This document shows positions 48,432-56,939 of a DNA stretch of 64,000 bases, one piece after another (positions within the stretch are counted from its first letter, which is position 1; each line of letters begins with the position of its first letter). Source of the DNA: an uncultured Exiguobacterium sp. (lineage in GTDB: Bacteria; Bacillota; Bacilli; Exiguobacteriales; Exiguobacteriaceae); the NCBI GenBank assembly GCA_913775715.1, contig CAJYMC010000005.1:62001-126000 (forward strand). Reading direction: 5' to 3'. The notes below the pieces were generated by a model. That model saw only the letters and a list, made by a program, of their open reading frames with translations, did no database searches and was not told where the DNA came from. Position numbers and translations under genes: made by a program.

Positions 48432-48469
48432 ACACGTCGACCCGAATGAAGGAGTCGACGTGTTTTTTT
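48432..48469. terminator. Terminator between MFS and EAL genes
   Basis: ACACGTCGAC at 48432-48441 pairs with GTCGACGTGT at 48454-48463, followed by TTTTTTT; AAAA on the other flank gives the minus-strand gene a weaker T run. Confidence 0.9.
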
Positions 48470-48472
48470 GCA

Positions 48473-51325
48473 TCAAGAAGGCGGTTCGAGGACATCCTCC
48501 AAAAAGGAAGGCTGAGAATGTTTCAGTTGCTCTTGGACGAGAGAAGAGAGCGCGCGTACCTTGAAGTCCGCTGCATAATGGAACAGACCGTTATCGAGTT
48601 CTGTGATCGATACGGGAACGAGAAGAATCTCAGGATGAATCAATGAAGTGAGCGTCACGCTCAGTTCGATGTTTTGATGAATCGGCAGACGAATCGAAGA
48701 GTAGAAGAACAGTGTCTTATTCGTACATCGGTTGATCAGGATATCTGAAGAGCCGACTTGGATCGTGCGACCGTTCAGTCGGGTGATCGTGATTTGAGCG
48801 AATAACGATAAGATCGCATCGACAGGAGCTGCTGTTCCCGTATGCTGTGGGTACAGCATGCCTTCTATCAACATCTGTTCGAACATCGCTTCTGAAACCG
48901 GCTTACTGAATAAATAGCCTTGAATCAGGTCGCATTGCAACTCACGGTAAAAATCGAGTTGGGGAATCGTCTCGATGCCTTCCGCGACGACGGTCAATTG
49001 AAACTCTTTTGCCATGAAGAGGATGCTTTTGACGACGGAACGACTTTTCGGATCGTGCTCAATCAGTTGTGCGAGGGAACGATCGATCTTCAGACAGTTA
49101 ATCGGATAGCGTTGGACATGAGAAATCGATGAATAGGCAGTTCCGAAGTCGTCCAAAGAGATATGGACACCTAAAGCAGAAATCCGCTCCAGGATTTCGT
49201 GGATCTTATCGCTCTCGAGTAAGATATCGGACTCAAGTAATTCGATTTCAAGAAGATGCCCGGGAACCCGGTAGCGCTGTAGATACTGTTCGATGACTTG
49301 TGCGAAGTCACCGTAGAACAATCGTTTCGGAGAAACATTGATGGAAATCGGAACGATGTTCGGACGGCGTCGTTCCCGCAGTTCACTAAGAAAACGACAG
49401 GTCTGATTCAGTACCCAGTCACCGATATGCAAATACATCTCACTCTCTTCCGATAAGGAGAGGAAATCCTTTGGCGTCAAGCGTCCCCATTCCGGATGAT
49501 CCCAGCGGATCAAAGCTTCAGCTCCATGGATGGTGCCGTTCCAGCCGTCGACTTTCGGTTGGTACTCGAGGATGAGCTGTTCGTTTTGAATGGCGTAGCG
49601 TAAGTCACGCTCCAGCTCATAACGTCGGTACATATCGATATCGAGGCGCGACGAGTAGAATTGGTAGTTGCTCTTCGCGCGGGACTTCGCGCGTCGAAGT
49701 GCCGTATATGTCTGCTTCAACAGTTCATCGGCGGATAGTTTGTCATTGACGACGTACGTGATTCCGATGTAGACATTCGTGAATAGTTCATAGGACAGAA
49801 CATCGAATCGTTTATCACCCAGCTTCAATAACTGATGACTCAGCTTCACGATGGCGGTTTCATCAATCGGTTTCTTGATGATGAAGAGATACTTATCGCC
49901 GAACAGATGACCGATGAAGTGATCTTGATCCGCAAAACGGCGGATTTCAGCGCTCGTCTGACGAATCCACTCGTCTCCGACGTCGTGTCCGAATCGTTCA
50001 TGAATGACATTGTACTGTTTAAAGGTGACAGCGAGTAACGTAAACGAGGTGCGGCTCTTTAACAAGTTCGTGATTTCTTCGAGTAAGAAGGCGCGATTCG
50101 GCAAATGGGTCAGGGAGTCATGCATGGACAGATGCCAAATCGTGTGTTGTTGTTCCTTCAGGATCGAAATATCGGAAGAAACGCCGTAATGGCCGATGAC
50201 CTCTCCGTCATTCTTAAGAATTGGGATACAGACTTCCTCGACCCAGAAGACCTTGTCGAGGAGTTGAAGCCGATAGACATGCCGTACGACCTTTCCATCA
50301 CGGATCTCCGGATAAGAACGCTCTAAATGCGGTAAATCCTCTGGATGAATGAGTGTCCGCCATAACTGAGGTTCTTTCGTGATCCGGTTCAGGATGTGCT
50401 GGTACGGAGCCAAGAACCCCACAGACTGGAATGTGACGGTTTGTGGATGATAGATGTGCTCATAGATGGATGTATCCAGTGAGCCGAAGACGTCCTTCAA
50501 GGACTGAATGGCATGATCCCGCTCTCGCTCAAGACTCGTCAACTCCGTCGCATCATGCAAGATGAAGTTCACGCAGCGGGGAGAGGAGTCTTGCTGAAGC
50601 AAGGCATCACAGCGGACAACTTTCGTATAGTGAAGTCGTTTACTCATGCGAAGGGACATCGAGAATTCCTTGATGTGCTCGTCACATAAGGCAGTACTCT
50701 GTTGTAAGAACAGGTCGCGATCGTCCGGATGGATTTCGTCGAGCAGTTCGTAGGCATCCATTTGCGCGACATGACGTTGTGACCATTCGAGTAGTCGGCT
50801 GAGTGAAGCGTCCGCGGTCAATTGTTTCGTCGAGGGAACATATTCGAGAAAGGTGACGCCTTCGAGCGTCGTCGTCAACTGTTCCTTGGCGAGTAGACGA
50901 TTATAGGCGGTACGCAATTCTTTTTGCTGGGAGACATCACGCGCAATCCCGTAAAGTCCGATGATGACGTGCTGATTATAGAGGGGGATGTTCGTGACGT
51001 TGACAGTCAGAATCTGACCGTCTTTTCGTTTTAGGTCGGTCGTGAAGTGAAGGGTCTCGCCTTCGTGAACACGATTTTTCAACGGGGCGATCCGCTCCGC
51101 TTCGGAATCGGAGAGCAATTCGCTGAAATGCATATGCCGTATGGCGTCCGCATCGTAGCCAAGCAGAAGAGGCAGTTTATTATTAAAAGCAATGAAATGT
51201 CCTTTCAAATCCATCGTATAAACTGCATCCGGATGATTTTCAAGAAAGTGAGTCATGTCTGTCAGCAGTGTGAAATCTAAAGAAGGAGTGGTCGATTGGT
51301 TCGTACGTCTTTTAAAGAAAGACAC
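48473..51325 (-). CDS. PAS-PAS-PAS-GGDEF(degenerate)-EAL protein with C-terminal PilZ-like segment
   Basis: Predicted cyclic-di-GMP phosphodiesterase of 950 residues, cytosolic (no membrane helix). Three PAS-like regions lie at about 22-135, 150-265 and 295-392. The GGDEF domain (about 400-560) begins DSLTHLPNR but has FGDKY in place of GGDEF and lacks the first metal Asp (AVTFKQYNVIHERFGHD), so it should not make c-di-GMP; it may bind GTP. The EAL domain (575-825) is intact: GAEALIRW, NVSPKRL, EIELLESD, LDDFGTAYSS, KIDRS, VVAEGIET. The last 115 residues (about 832-945) show alternating strands, LNGRTIQVGSSDILI and LPIHQNIELSV, resembling PilZ-type domains. GTG at 51325 follows GAGG at eight bases; an ATG nearby overlaps that site. 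Confidence 0.9.
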   Translation of the reverse strand: MSFFKRRTNQSTTPSLDFTLLTDMTHFLENHPDAVYTMDLKGHFIAFNNKLPLLLGYDADAIRHMHFSELLSDSEAERIAPLKNRVHEGETLHFTTDLKRKDGQILTVNVTNIPLYNQHVIIGLYGIARDVSQQKELRTAYNRLLAKEQLTTTLEGVTFLEYVPSTKQLTADASLSRLLEWSQRHVAQMDAYELLDEIHPDDRDLFLQQSTALCDEHIKEFSMSLRMSKRLHYTKVVRCDALLQQDSSPRCVNFILHDATELTSLERERDHAIQSLKDVFGSLDTSIYEHIYHPQTVTFQSVGFLAPYQHILNRITKEPQLWRTLIHPEDLPHLERSYPEIRDGKVVRHVYRLQLLDKVFWVEEVCIPILKNDGEVIGHYGVSSDISILKEQQHTIWHLSMHDSLTHLPNRAFLLEEITNLLKSRTSFTLLAVTFKQYNVIHERFGHDVGDEWIRQTSAEIRRFADQDHFIGHLFGDKYLFIIKKPIDETAIVKLSHQLLKLGDKRFDVLSYELFTNVYIGITYVVNDKLSADELLKQTYTALRRAKSRAKSNYQFYSSRLDIDMYRRYELERDLRYAIQNEQLILEYQPKVDGWNGTIHGAEALIRWDHPEWGRLTPKDFLSLSEESEMYLHIGDWVLNQTCRFLSELRERRRPNIVPISINVSPKRLFYGDFAQVIEQYLQRYRVPGHLLEIELLESDILLESDKIHEILERISALGVHISLDDFGTAYSSISHVQRYPINCLKIDRSLAQLIEHDPKSRSVVKSILFMAKEFQLTVVAEGIETIPQLDFYRELQCDLIQGYLFSKPVSEAMFEQMLIEGMLYPQHTGTAAPVDAILSLFAQITITRLNGRTIQVGSSDILINRCTNKTLFFYSSIRLPIHQNIELSVTLTSLIHPEILLVPVSITELDNGLFHYAADFKVRALSSLVQEQLKHSQPSFLEDVLEPPS

Positions 51326-51493
51326 CGTCATCACCTCGTTTCAACTGGTCGATATGAACTACTTCTAATTATACCCAATTGGAATAATTATGAATATGAA
51401 ACGAATTCAAAAGAAGGAGAATGATTTTTTGACAGGAATGGTAGTACTTTAGATGCAACTCAAAATTTTATTCCCTTTTTTTGAAAAAAACTC

Positions 51494-51519
51494 ATAATCT
51501 GAAGCAAACGGACCGATAT
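51494..51519 (+). promoter_or_regulatory. Sigma-D (flagellar) promoter of flhOP
   Basis: ACCGATAT at 51512-51519 matches the sigma-D -10 consensus GCCGATAT at seven of eight positions. ATAA 14 bases upstream (or CATA at 15) stands in for the TAAA -35. It lies 48 bp before flhO, a gene under sigma-D control in B. subtilis. Confidence 0.6.
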
Positions 51520-51567
51520 ACTAAAAGATAGAATTGAACATGAAGTCAATGAGGAGATGAAATATAG

Positions 51568-52362
51568 ATGTTACGCGGAATGTATACGGCATCCGGTGCG
51601 ATGCAGGCACTGCAACGTCAACAAGAGATGCTGAGTAATAACTTAGCGAATGCACGGACGCCCGGCTTCCGTGCCGATCAAGCATCCCTGCGCACGTTTC
51701 CGGAAATGATGATCCATCAAGCAGCGACGAATGAACGGACGGGAATCCGACCAGCGGGGAACGTCGGTACACTCGCGACCGGTGTATTCATGCAGGCGGC
51801 GACACCGAACTTCGCACCGGGATCCATCACGGAGACCGGGAATGCGACAGATTTACAGATCAGCTCGGCGGAAGGCGTGCCGATGTTTACGATCCTACAT
51901 GGTAATGGAGGCGGAACAGCACCTGAAGGAGAAGTATTGTATACAACGAACGGACAGTTCGCGGTCGATCGGGATGGCATCTTACGGACGACGGACGGTG
52001 ATCAGGTACTCGATGAGGATGGCAATGCGATGAACGTCGGTAATGACGACTTCAAAGTCTCACCTGAAGGTGTCGTGACGCGGGGGAACGGAGAACAAGT
52101 CGGGCGGCTCGGACTCGTGACGACGAATAATACAGAACAGCTCGAGCGTGTCGAGAACGGACTCTACCGGGCACCGCAAGCACTAGCGCAAGGAAACGTC
52201 AAGGTCGATCAAGGGGTGCTTGAACTCGGGAACGTCGCGATTGAACAGACGATGGCAGAGATGAACGCCGGTCTACGTCAATTCGAAGCGAATCAAAAAG
52301 TCATTCAAGCGTATGACCGGACAGCGGAAAAGGCAGTCTCTGAAATCGGTCGCGTCCGATAA
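51568..52362 (+). CDS. flhO: Flagellar hook-basal body rod protein FlhO
   Basis: Distal/proximal rod protein of the flagellum, FlgF/FlgG family, 264 residues. The N-terminal rod motif is visible in MLRGMYTASGAMQALQRQQEMLSNNLANARTPGFRAD (read in parts; NNLANxxTxGF is diagnostic) and the C-terminal coil begins VLELGNVAIEQTMAEMN and ends KVIQAYDRTAEKAVSEIGRV. The central segment is beta-rich. AGGAGATG precedes the ATG. It is 15 bp from flhP, with which it is co-transcribed. Confidence 0.94.
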   Translation: MLRGMYTASGAMQALQRQQEMLSNNLANARTPGFRADQASLRTFPEMMIHQAATNERTGIRPAGNVGTLATGVFMQAATPNFAPGSITETGNATDLQISSAEGVPMFTILHGNGGGTAPEGEVLYTTNGQFAVDRDGILRTTDGDQVLDEDGNAMNVGNDDFKVSPEGVVTRGNGEQVGRLGLVTTNNTEQLERVENGLYRAPQALAQGNVKVDQGVLELGNVAIEQTMAEMNAGLRQFEANQKVIQAYDRTAEKAVSEIGRVR

Positions 52363-52377
52363 TGAAAGGGGAACACC

Positions 52378-53160
52378 ATGCAATCACTCTATACGTCAGC
52401 TAGTACGATGGCGCAATTACAAAAACAGCTCGATACGACCGGACATAACTTAGCGAACGTCGATACGAACGGATATAAACGTCGCGATGCCCAGTTCAAG
52501 GAACTGTTGACGCGTAACATCCAGAATCAACCGGCTGCTCTGCAGACGGGACCCTTATCGACACCAGCCGGTCTGCGGATCGGCGTCGGCGGATATGTCG
52601 CGAACGAAGCGACGCGTTTTTCGATGGGAACGTTCAAACGGACGGACCGGGCACTGGATGCTGCTTTATCGGATCCGCATCATTTCTTTGGTGTCATCGA
52701 CCGCGATGGCGTGACGAAATTCACGCGGGACGGAAACTTCCAGCTCTCTCCGCAAGCGGATGGACGTATTCGATTGACGGATGATACGGGTCGCTCGATC
52801 ATCAACAATCAAAATGATCCCATCCTCTTGCCGGCGAACACGACGGGCGTCGAATTGAACAAGGACGGGAACGTCACAGGCATCGTCAATGGTGAGCGCC
52901 GTGTCCTCGCGCGGATCGGTGTCGGATATATCGACAATCCGAACCAGTTGACGGAAGATGGTTCTGGCTTATTTACGACAGCTGAACAATATCAGGCGGT
53001 CGGTGGCAATCCATTGACGGTCGGTACACTCGAGTCTTCGAACGTCGATATGGCGACCGAAATGACGAACTTGACGCAGATTCAACGGGCGTATCAATTC
53101 AATTCGAAAGCACTGATGACGACCGATCAGATGATGGGAATCGTCACGTCACTGAAATAA
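52378..53160 (+). CDS. flhP: Flagellar hook-basal body rod protein FlhP
   Basis: Second rod protein of the FlgF/FlgG family, 260 residues. N-terminal motif LDTTGHNLANVDTNGYKRRDAQF; C-terminal SSNVDMATEMTNLTQIQRAYQFNSKALMTTDQMM (read in parts), both diagnostic for hook-rod proteins exported by the flagellar type III system. Ribosome binding site AAAGGGG. The central part contains FFGVIDRDGVTKFTRDGNFQLSPQ, as usual in FlgG-like proteins. A bidirectional terminator follows. Confidence 0.94.
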   Translation: MQSLYTSASTMAQLQKQLDTTGHNLANVDTNGYKRRDAQFKELLTRNIQNQPAALQTGPLSTPAGLRIGVGGYVANEATRFSMGTFKRTDRALDAALSDPHHFFGVIDRDGVTKFTRDGNFQLSPQADGRIRLTDDTGRSIINNQNDPILLPANTTGVELNKDGNVTGIVNGERRVLARIGVGYIDNPNQLTEDGSGLFTTAEQYQAVGGNPLTVGTLESSNVDMATEMTNLTQIQRAYQFNSKALMTTDQMMGIVTSLK

Positions 53161-53164
53161 CATG

Positions 53165-53204
53165 AAAAAGCAGATCGCCTCACATGTGAGGTGATCTGCT
53201 TTTT
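53165..53204. terminator. Bidirectional terminator between flhP and dehydrogenase gene
   Basis: AAAAAGCAGATC at 53165-53176 pairs with GATCTGCTTTTT at 53193-53204, with inner CCTCAC/GTGAGG pairing. A and T flanks serve both convergent genes. Confidence 0.93.
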
Positions 53205-53208
53205 GCGT

Positions 53209-54054
53209 TCAGTCTTGTAGCGCTTGATAGATAGCGGCCATATCGGCATCCCCATGATCAGGCTTTGCCTTCGCATAACTACGATCCGCTGCTTGAGCGA
53301 GCGGTAGATGGCGCTGTTGGCGTGTGGCTTCTGCCGTGATGAGACCGAGATCCTTCGCCATCAAGCGGAGCGGGAATGCAGACGGGAAATCGTTGTTGCG
53401 ATACATGTCCCGTTTACCGGTGAAGAGCGGCGTGTTCATCCCGGAAGCACTGATCATCTGGATCAGCTTCTCTTTCTCGAGTCCCGCACCTTCTCCGAGC
53501 AATAATGTCTCCGCGACACCTTGTCCGACGACGGCGAGTAAGAGATTGATGGCAAGTTTCGCCGCACTCCCTGAGCCATGTGGACCGAAATGAATCGTTT
53601 CCTTTCCGAGTAGATCAAGATACGGCTGACAAGCCGCGACGACGACCGCGTCACCGCCAGCAAGCAAAACGAGCTGACCGTTTTCTGCGACGGGGACGGA
53701 TCCTGAGACAGGCGATTCGAGATACATGCCGCCACTTTCTTCGACGAGACGTGCCATCTTCTTCGTCTCTTCGGGTGAAATCGTACTTAAGTTGACGATC
53801 GTCTTACCTGTGAGGTCGTCTGTTATACTTTCGAGAACAGACGCGACAGCGGGACCATCCGCGAGCATGACGAAGATAATCTCACTCTGACATACTGCGT
53901 CCTTAGCTTCTTTGACCGCTGTCGCCCCTCGTTCAGTCAATGGTGCTGTCTTCTCATATGTCCGGTTGTAGACGATCACGTCATGACCGCCGTCAAGCAG
54001 ACGTTTTGCCATCGGTACCCCCATATGTCCTAATCCAATCCATCCAAGTTGCAT
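53209..54054 (-). CDS. NAD(P)-dependent beta-hydroxyacid dehydrogenase family oxidoreductase
   Basis: Oxidoreductase of 281 residues in the 3-hydroxyisobutyrate dehydrogenase/GLYR family. The Rossmann N-part (1-160) has LGWIGLGHMGVPMAKRLLDGGHDVIVYNRT, NLSTISPEE and LESPVSGSVPVAENGQLVLLAGGD (read in parts). The catalytic lysine should be in SGSAAKLAINLLLA near residue 170. R/T after VYN suggests NADP(H) preference (VYNRT). The substrate cannot be told: hydroxyisobutyrate, tartronate semialdehyde or succinic semialdehyde are all possible. AAGGAGG precedes the ATG. It is monocistronic. Confidence 0.9.
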   Translation of the reverse strand: MQLGWIGLGHMGVPMAKRLLDGGHDVIVYNRTYEKTAPLTERGATAVKEAKDAVCQSEIIFVMLADGPAVASVLESITDDLTGKTIVNLSTISPEETKKMARLVEESGGMYLESPVSGSVPVAENGQLVLLAGGDAVVVAACQPYLDLLGKETIHFGPHGSGSAAKLAINLLLAVVGQGVAETLLLGEGAGLEKEKLIQMISASGMNTPLFTGKRDMYRNNDFPSAFPLRLMAKDLGLITAEATRQQRHLPLAQAADRSYAKAKPDHGDADMAAIYQALQD

Positions 54055-54114
54055 GTCGATTCCTCCTTAAAATAATACGCTTATGACTATACCCTACGCC
54101 TGATCGAATCTAAC

Positions 54115-54145
54115 GAAAAAAAGACCGTCCACAAGGGGACGATCT
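54115..54145 (-). terminator. Terminator of the histidine kinase gene
   Basis: On the minus strand AGATCGTCC pairs with GGACGGTCT (one G-U), followed by TTTTTTT. Confidence 0.85.
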
Positions 54146-54150
54146 TCTGA

Positions 54151-56691
54151 TTAATCTTCATACGTGAGGATGGTCGAGATGACAGCGATCGGGAAACGGA
54201 TCGTAAAGGTCGATCCGACACCGACGACGGATTCGACATCGATCGTTCCGTTGTGGTGTTTGACGATCTCCTTACAGATCGACAGACCAAGACCGGTTCC
54301 ACCGATCTTTCGTGTCTCGGAGTTATCGACACGGTAGAACTTATCGAACAATTTCGGAAGCGCATCTTGTGGAATTCCGATGCCTTCATCCTGGATTCGG
54401 ATTTGGGCGAAACCGAGTTCGTTTGAGATTCGTATCAAGACTGTCCCGCCGCTCGGTGAGTACTTGACGGCATTGCTGAGCAGGTTGTTGAGCAACTGCT
54501 TCATCTTTTCCGCGTCCCCGTCGATCATGATCGGTCCACGGGCCTCGAAATCAATCCTGTGCGTCTCATGCGAGACATCATAGAACTCGATCAAGTCTTG
54601 GGCAAGTTCAACGACATCGAACGTCGTCATGTCATAGCGATGTTCACTCGATTCCATCCGCTGGACATCGAGGAAGTCGTTGACGAGCGTCGTCAGGCGA
54701 CCGGTCTCGGAGTGGATCGTCTGGAGGTACTTCCGTTGCCGTTTCTCCTCGAATCGTTTGTTGAGCATCAGCTCCGTGAAGCCATAGATCGAAGAGAGTG
54801 GGGTCCGTAACTCATGCGAAACGGTCGAGACGAACTCTTCCTTCATCCGCTCGGCTTCCGTCTCTTTCGTGACGTCACGGAGGACGAGCATCGTACCGAC
54901 CCACATGCCGTCGACCTCGATCTTCTCGGCGTAAATCTGGATGTAAGTGCTATGCTTGCGGATCGAGACAATCAAGCTGTCTTTCGGTAAATTCAGCTCG
55001 ACGATCTGTTCAATGTAGCGCTCGAATGGTGCTGGTTCATCAATGATGTCAGCGAGTGCCTGCATCGCTTGCTCGAAGGCAGAGCGTTCTTCGTCTTCAA
55101 ACTGTGTCGGTACTTCTGGGAACAATGTCATCAACGGTTCGTTGACGAGCAATTCATCCGTCTCGTGTTCGATATAGACGACGGCTTCCCGAATGGAGTT
55201 CAACAGCTGGGTCGTCTTATTCTTCTCACGAATCATTTCCTCATAGATCCCCATCCGAAGAAGTGAGAGCGATAATTGATGCGAGAACGATAGGATGTCA
55301 CCCATCTGCTCCGCTGTGAAGGCATCACGATAACGTACAAGGTAGATACAGGCAATCATCCGCTCTTTCGACGGATCAAGGACTGGTACTGCGACCTCAT
55401 ACATATAGTATGGGTACGGAAGCGGACTTTCGTGCGCGACCTGTTTTGCGGAATGCACGGGACGCTTCAAGAGACGTGCCCGGTGCAGGAGCGACTGATC
55501 GTCAGAGACGAGACGACTGACCATCTCTTCCGTCATCCCGTAATCGATCGTCGAGCGGACTTCCTGTTGATCGAGGAACAACAGGGCACCGATCTCGGAA
55601 TGCGTGATCGAGACGAGCTTTTCGATGATTTCCGGATAGGCGGTTAACGTCTCGCGAGAAGCAAGCGTCTCTGTCAGTTCATTGCGGTACTTGAGATGCT
55701 GTTCGCTGCGAAGCGTGATATCGAGTGCTTCTTCAAGTTCTTCCTGCTGGGCCTGAAGTTCCTCTTGCTGCGCGACGAGTTCTTCCTGTTGCGCTTGGAG
55801 CTCTTCGTTCTTTGCGAGCATATGAACTTTATTGTCCGCGATCGAAGCCGCCATCTGATTGAATGACGACGTCAGCGTATGCAGCTCGTCCTTGCGTTTC
55901 GGTAACGGAATCGCTTGAATGTCTTCCCCTGTCGCAAGCAACGCACTATCGCGAGACAGTGTGTTGACCTGCTTCGTAATGCGGCTGATGAACGGACGGA
56001 CGAGCGAGAAGAGGACGAGAATCAAAACAGCGAGATTCGAGAGCCAGATGAACTGTGCGACACGCATCTCGCTGAGCAGAGCGTTTTTCGCATCGATCTC
56101 TTTGCCTTGGATCAACGTCAGATAGTCCGCAAGTAGCGAATCAATCCGTGTCATATCGACATCGGCGTCTGACAGGCTGACGGAACCACGTAATGTGCCG
56201 TTCGTAGTGAACAGATCCTTCCCGTTTGAAAGTGCGGCAAGGGTGTCAGGATTTACAAAGTCTTCGTTAATCTTTCCGTCTTTTTTTCCTTCGACGTATT
56301 CGTTGAGGAGCGGAAGCGCTGTTCCGAAATAATCGTCATACATACGGCGCGTCGCGATTGCATATTCTTTTCCTTGCTCGTACACGGCGTATTTCTCGAA
56401 CCATGTCGTCAGACGATTGATTTCTTGCTGATTTGTTTTCACCTGATCGAGTGTTTCATTTGAACCTGTCAATAAGTAGGATTTGACGTTACTTTGCGCG
56501 ACGGTCCATTCACTAGCGAGAGCATTGGCATTCGTCCGTCGTTCGCGTAAGTCGTCGAACGTCGCATTCGCTTGATCGATCTTTTGTTCCGTATAGAAGT
56601 AGACGATCGCAGACGTGATGCTGAGTGCGACGAACACCATATAGAAGGCGAACATCAATTGGCGACCGATCGTATGGTTAATCCATTTCAC
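54151..56691 (-). CDS. Orphan membrane histidine kinase with HAMP, heptad coil, GAF and PAS domains
   Basis: Sensor kinase of 846 residues. TM1 about 12-34, an extracellular helical sensor (about 35-210, CHASE3-like by its helical pattern), TM2 about 212-234, HAMP to about 290. Next is a coiled coil with four perfect heptads (residues 296-323, EELQAQQ type), a GAF region (about 345-485), a PAS region (about 495-610), HisKA with His626 in VSTVSHELRTPLSS, and HATPase with N-box NNLLSNAVKYS, G1 DEGIGI and G2 GGTGLGLSI. No response regulator gene is adjacent, so the partner is unknown. GTG at 56691 follows GGAGG at eight bases. Confidence 0.93.
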   Translation of the reverse strand: MKWINHTIGRQLMFAFYMVFVALSITSAIVYFYTEQKIDQANATFDDLRERRTNANALASEWTVAQSNVKSYLLTGSNETLDQVKTNQQEINRLTTWFEKYAVYEQGKEYAIATRRMYDDYFGTALPLLNEYVEGKKDGKINEDFVNPDTLAALSNGKDLFTTNGTLRGSVSLSDADVDMTRIDSLLADYLTLIQGKEIDAKNALLSEMRVAQFIWLSNLAVLILVLFSLVRPFISRITKQVNTLSRDSALLATGEDIQAIPLPKRKDELHTLTSSFNQMAASIADNKVHMLAKNEELQAQQEELVAQQEELQAQQEELEEALDITLRSEQHLKYRNELTETLASRETLTAYPEIIEKLVSITHSEIGALLFLDQQEVRSTIDYGMTEEMVSRLVSDDQSLLHRARLLKRPVHSAKQVAHESPLPYPYYMYEVAVPVLDPSKERMIACIYLVRYRDAFTAEQMGDILSFSHQLSLSLLRMGIYEEMIREKNKTTQLLNSIREAVVYIEHETDELLVNEPLMTLFPEVPTQFEDEERSAFEQAMQALADIIDEPAPFERYIEQIVELNLPKDSLIVSIRKHSTYIQIYAEKIEVDGMWVGTMLVLRDVTKETEAERMKEEFVSTVSHELRTPLSSIYGFTELMLNKRFEEKRQRKYLQTIHSETGRLTTLVNDFLDVQRMESSEHRYDMTTFDVVELAQDLIEFYDVSHETHRIDFEARGPIMIDGDAEKMKQLLNNLLSNAVKYSPSGGTVLIRISNELGFAQIRIQDEGIGIPQDALPKLFDKFYRVDNSETRKIGGTGLGLSICKEIVKHHNGTIDVESVVGVGSTFTIRFPIAVISTILTYED
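55723..55806 (-). repeat. Four in-frame 21-bp heptad repeats in the kinase gene
   Basis: The coding strand encodes EELQAQQ, EELVAQQ, EELQAQQ, EELEEAL in direct succession. The DNA repeats are visible as alternating gaactc/gaagag-type blocks. Such runs can gain or lose whole heptads by slippage without breaking the frame. Confidence 0.85.
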
Positions 56692-56880
56692 TGGGGTATC
56701 CTCCGTATTCTATTTTTACATGTATGAGAAAGATTGCTTAAGTCCGAATATACTCATCTTACGCACATTCAACGGGTACGGCAAATCTGAATCTGCAAAG
56801 TTGATTAAAACAAATATATCATATATTGGTTAAGGAGAAGGAAACGATACATTTTCTGAGAATAAGGATTAAGAAGCAGT

Positions 56881-56904
56881 GTTTTAAGGGAAACAATAGG
56901 GGAT
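56881..56904 (+). promoter_or_regulatory. Possible sigma-B promoter
   Basis: GTTTTA at 56881-56886, 12 bases, GGGGAT at 56899-56904. Each box matches the B. subtilis sigma-B consensus (GTTTAA, GGGTAT) at five of six positions, with allowed spacing. It lies 36 bp before the AI-2E family gene. A sigma-A alternative is weak. Confidence 0.35.
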
Positions 56905-56939
56905 ATGGAACTTCATACTATAAATAGGGAAGTGGTTAG

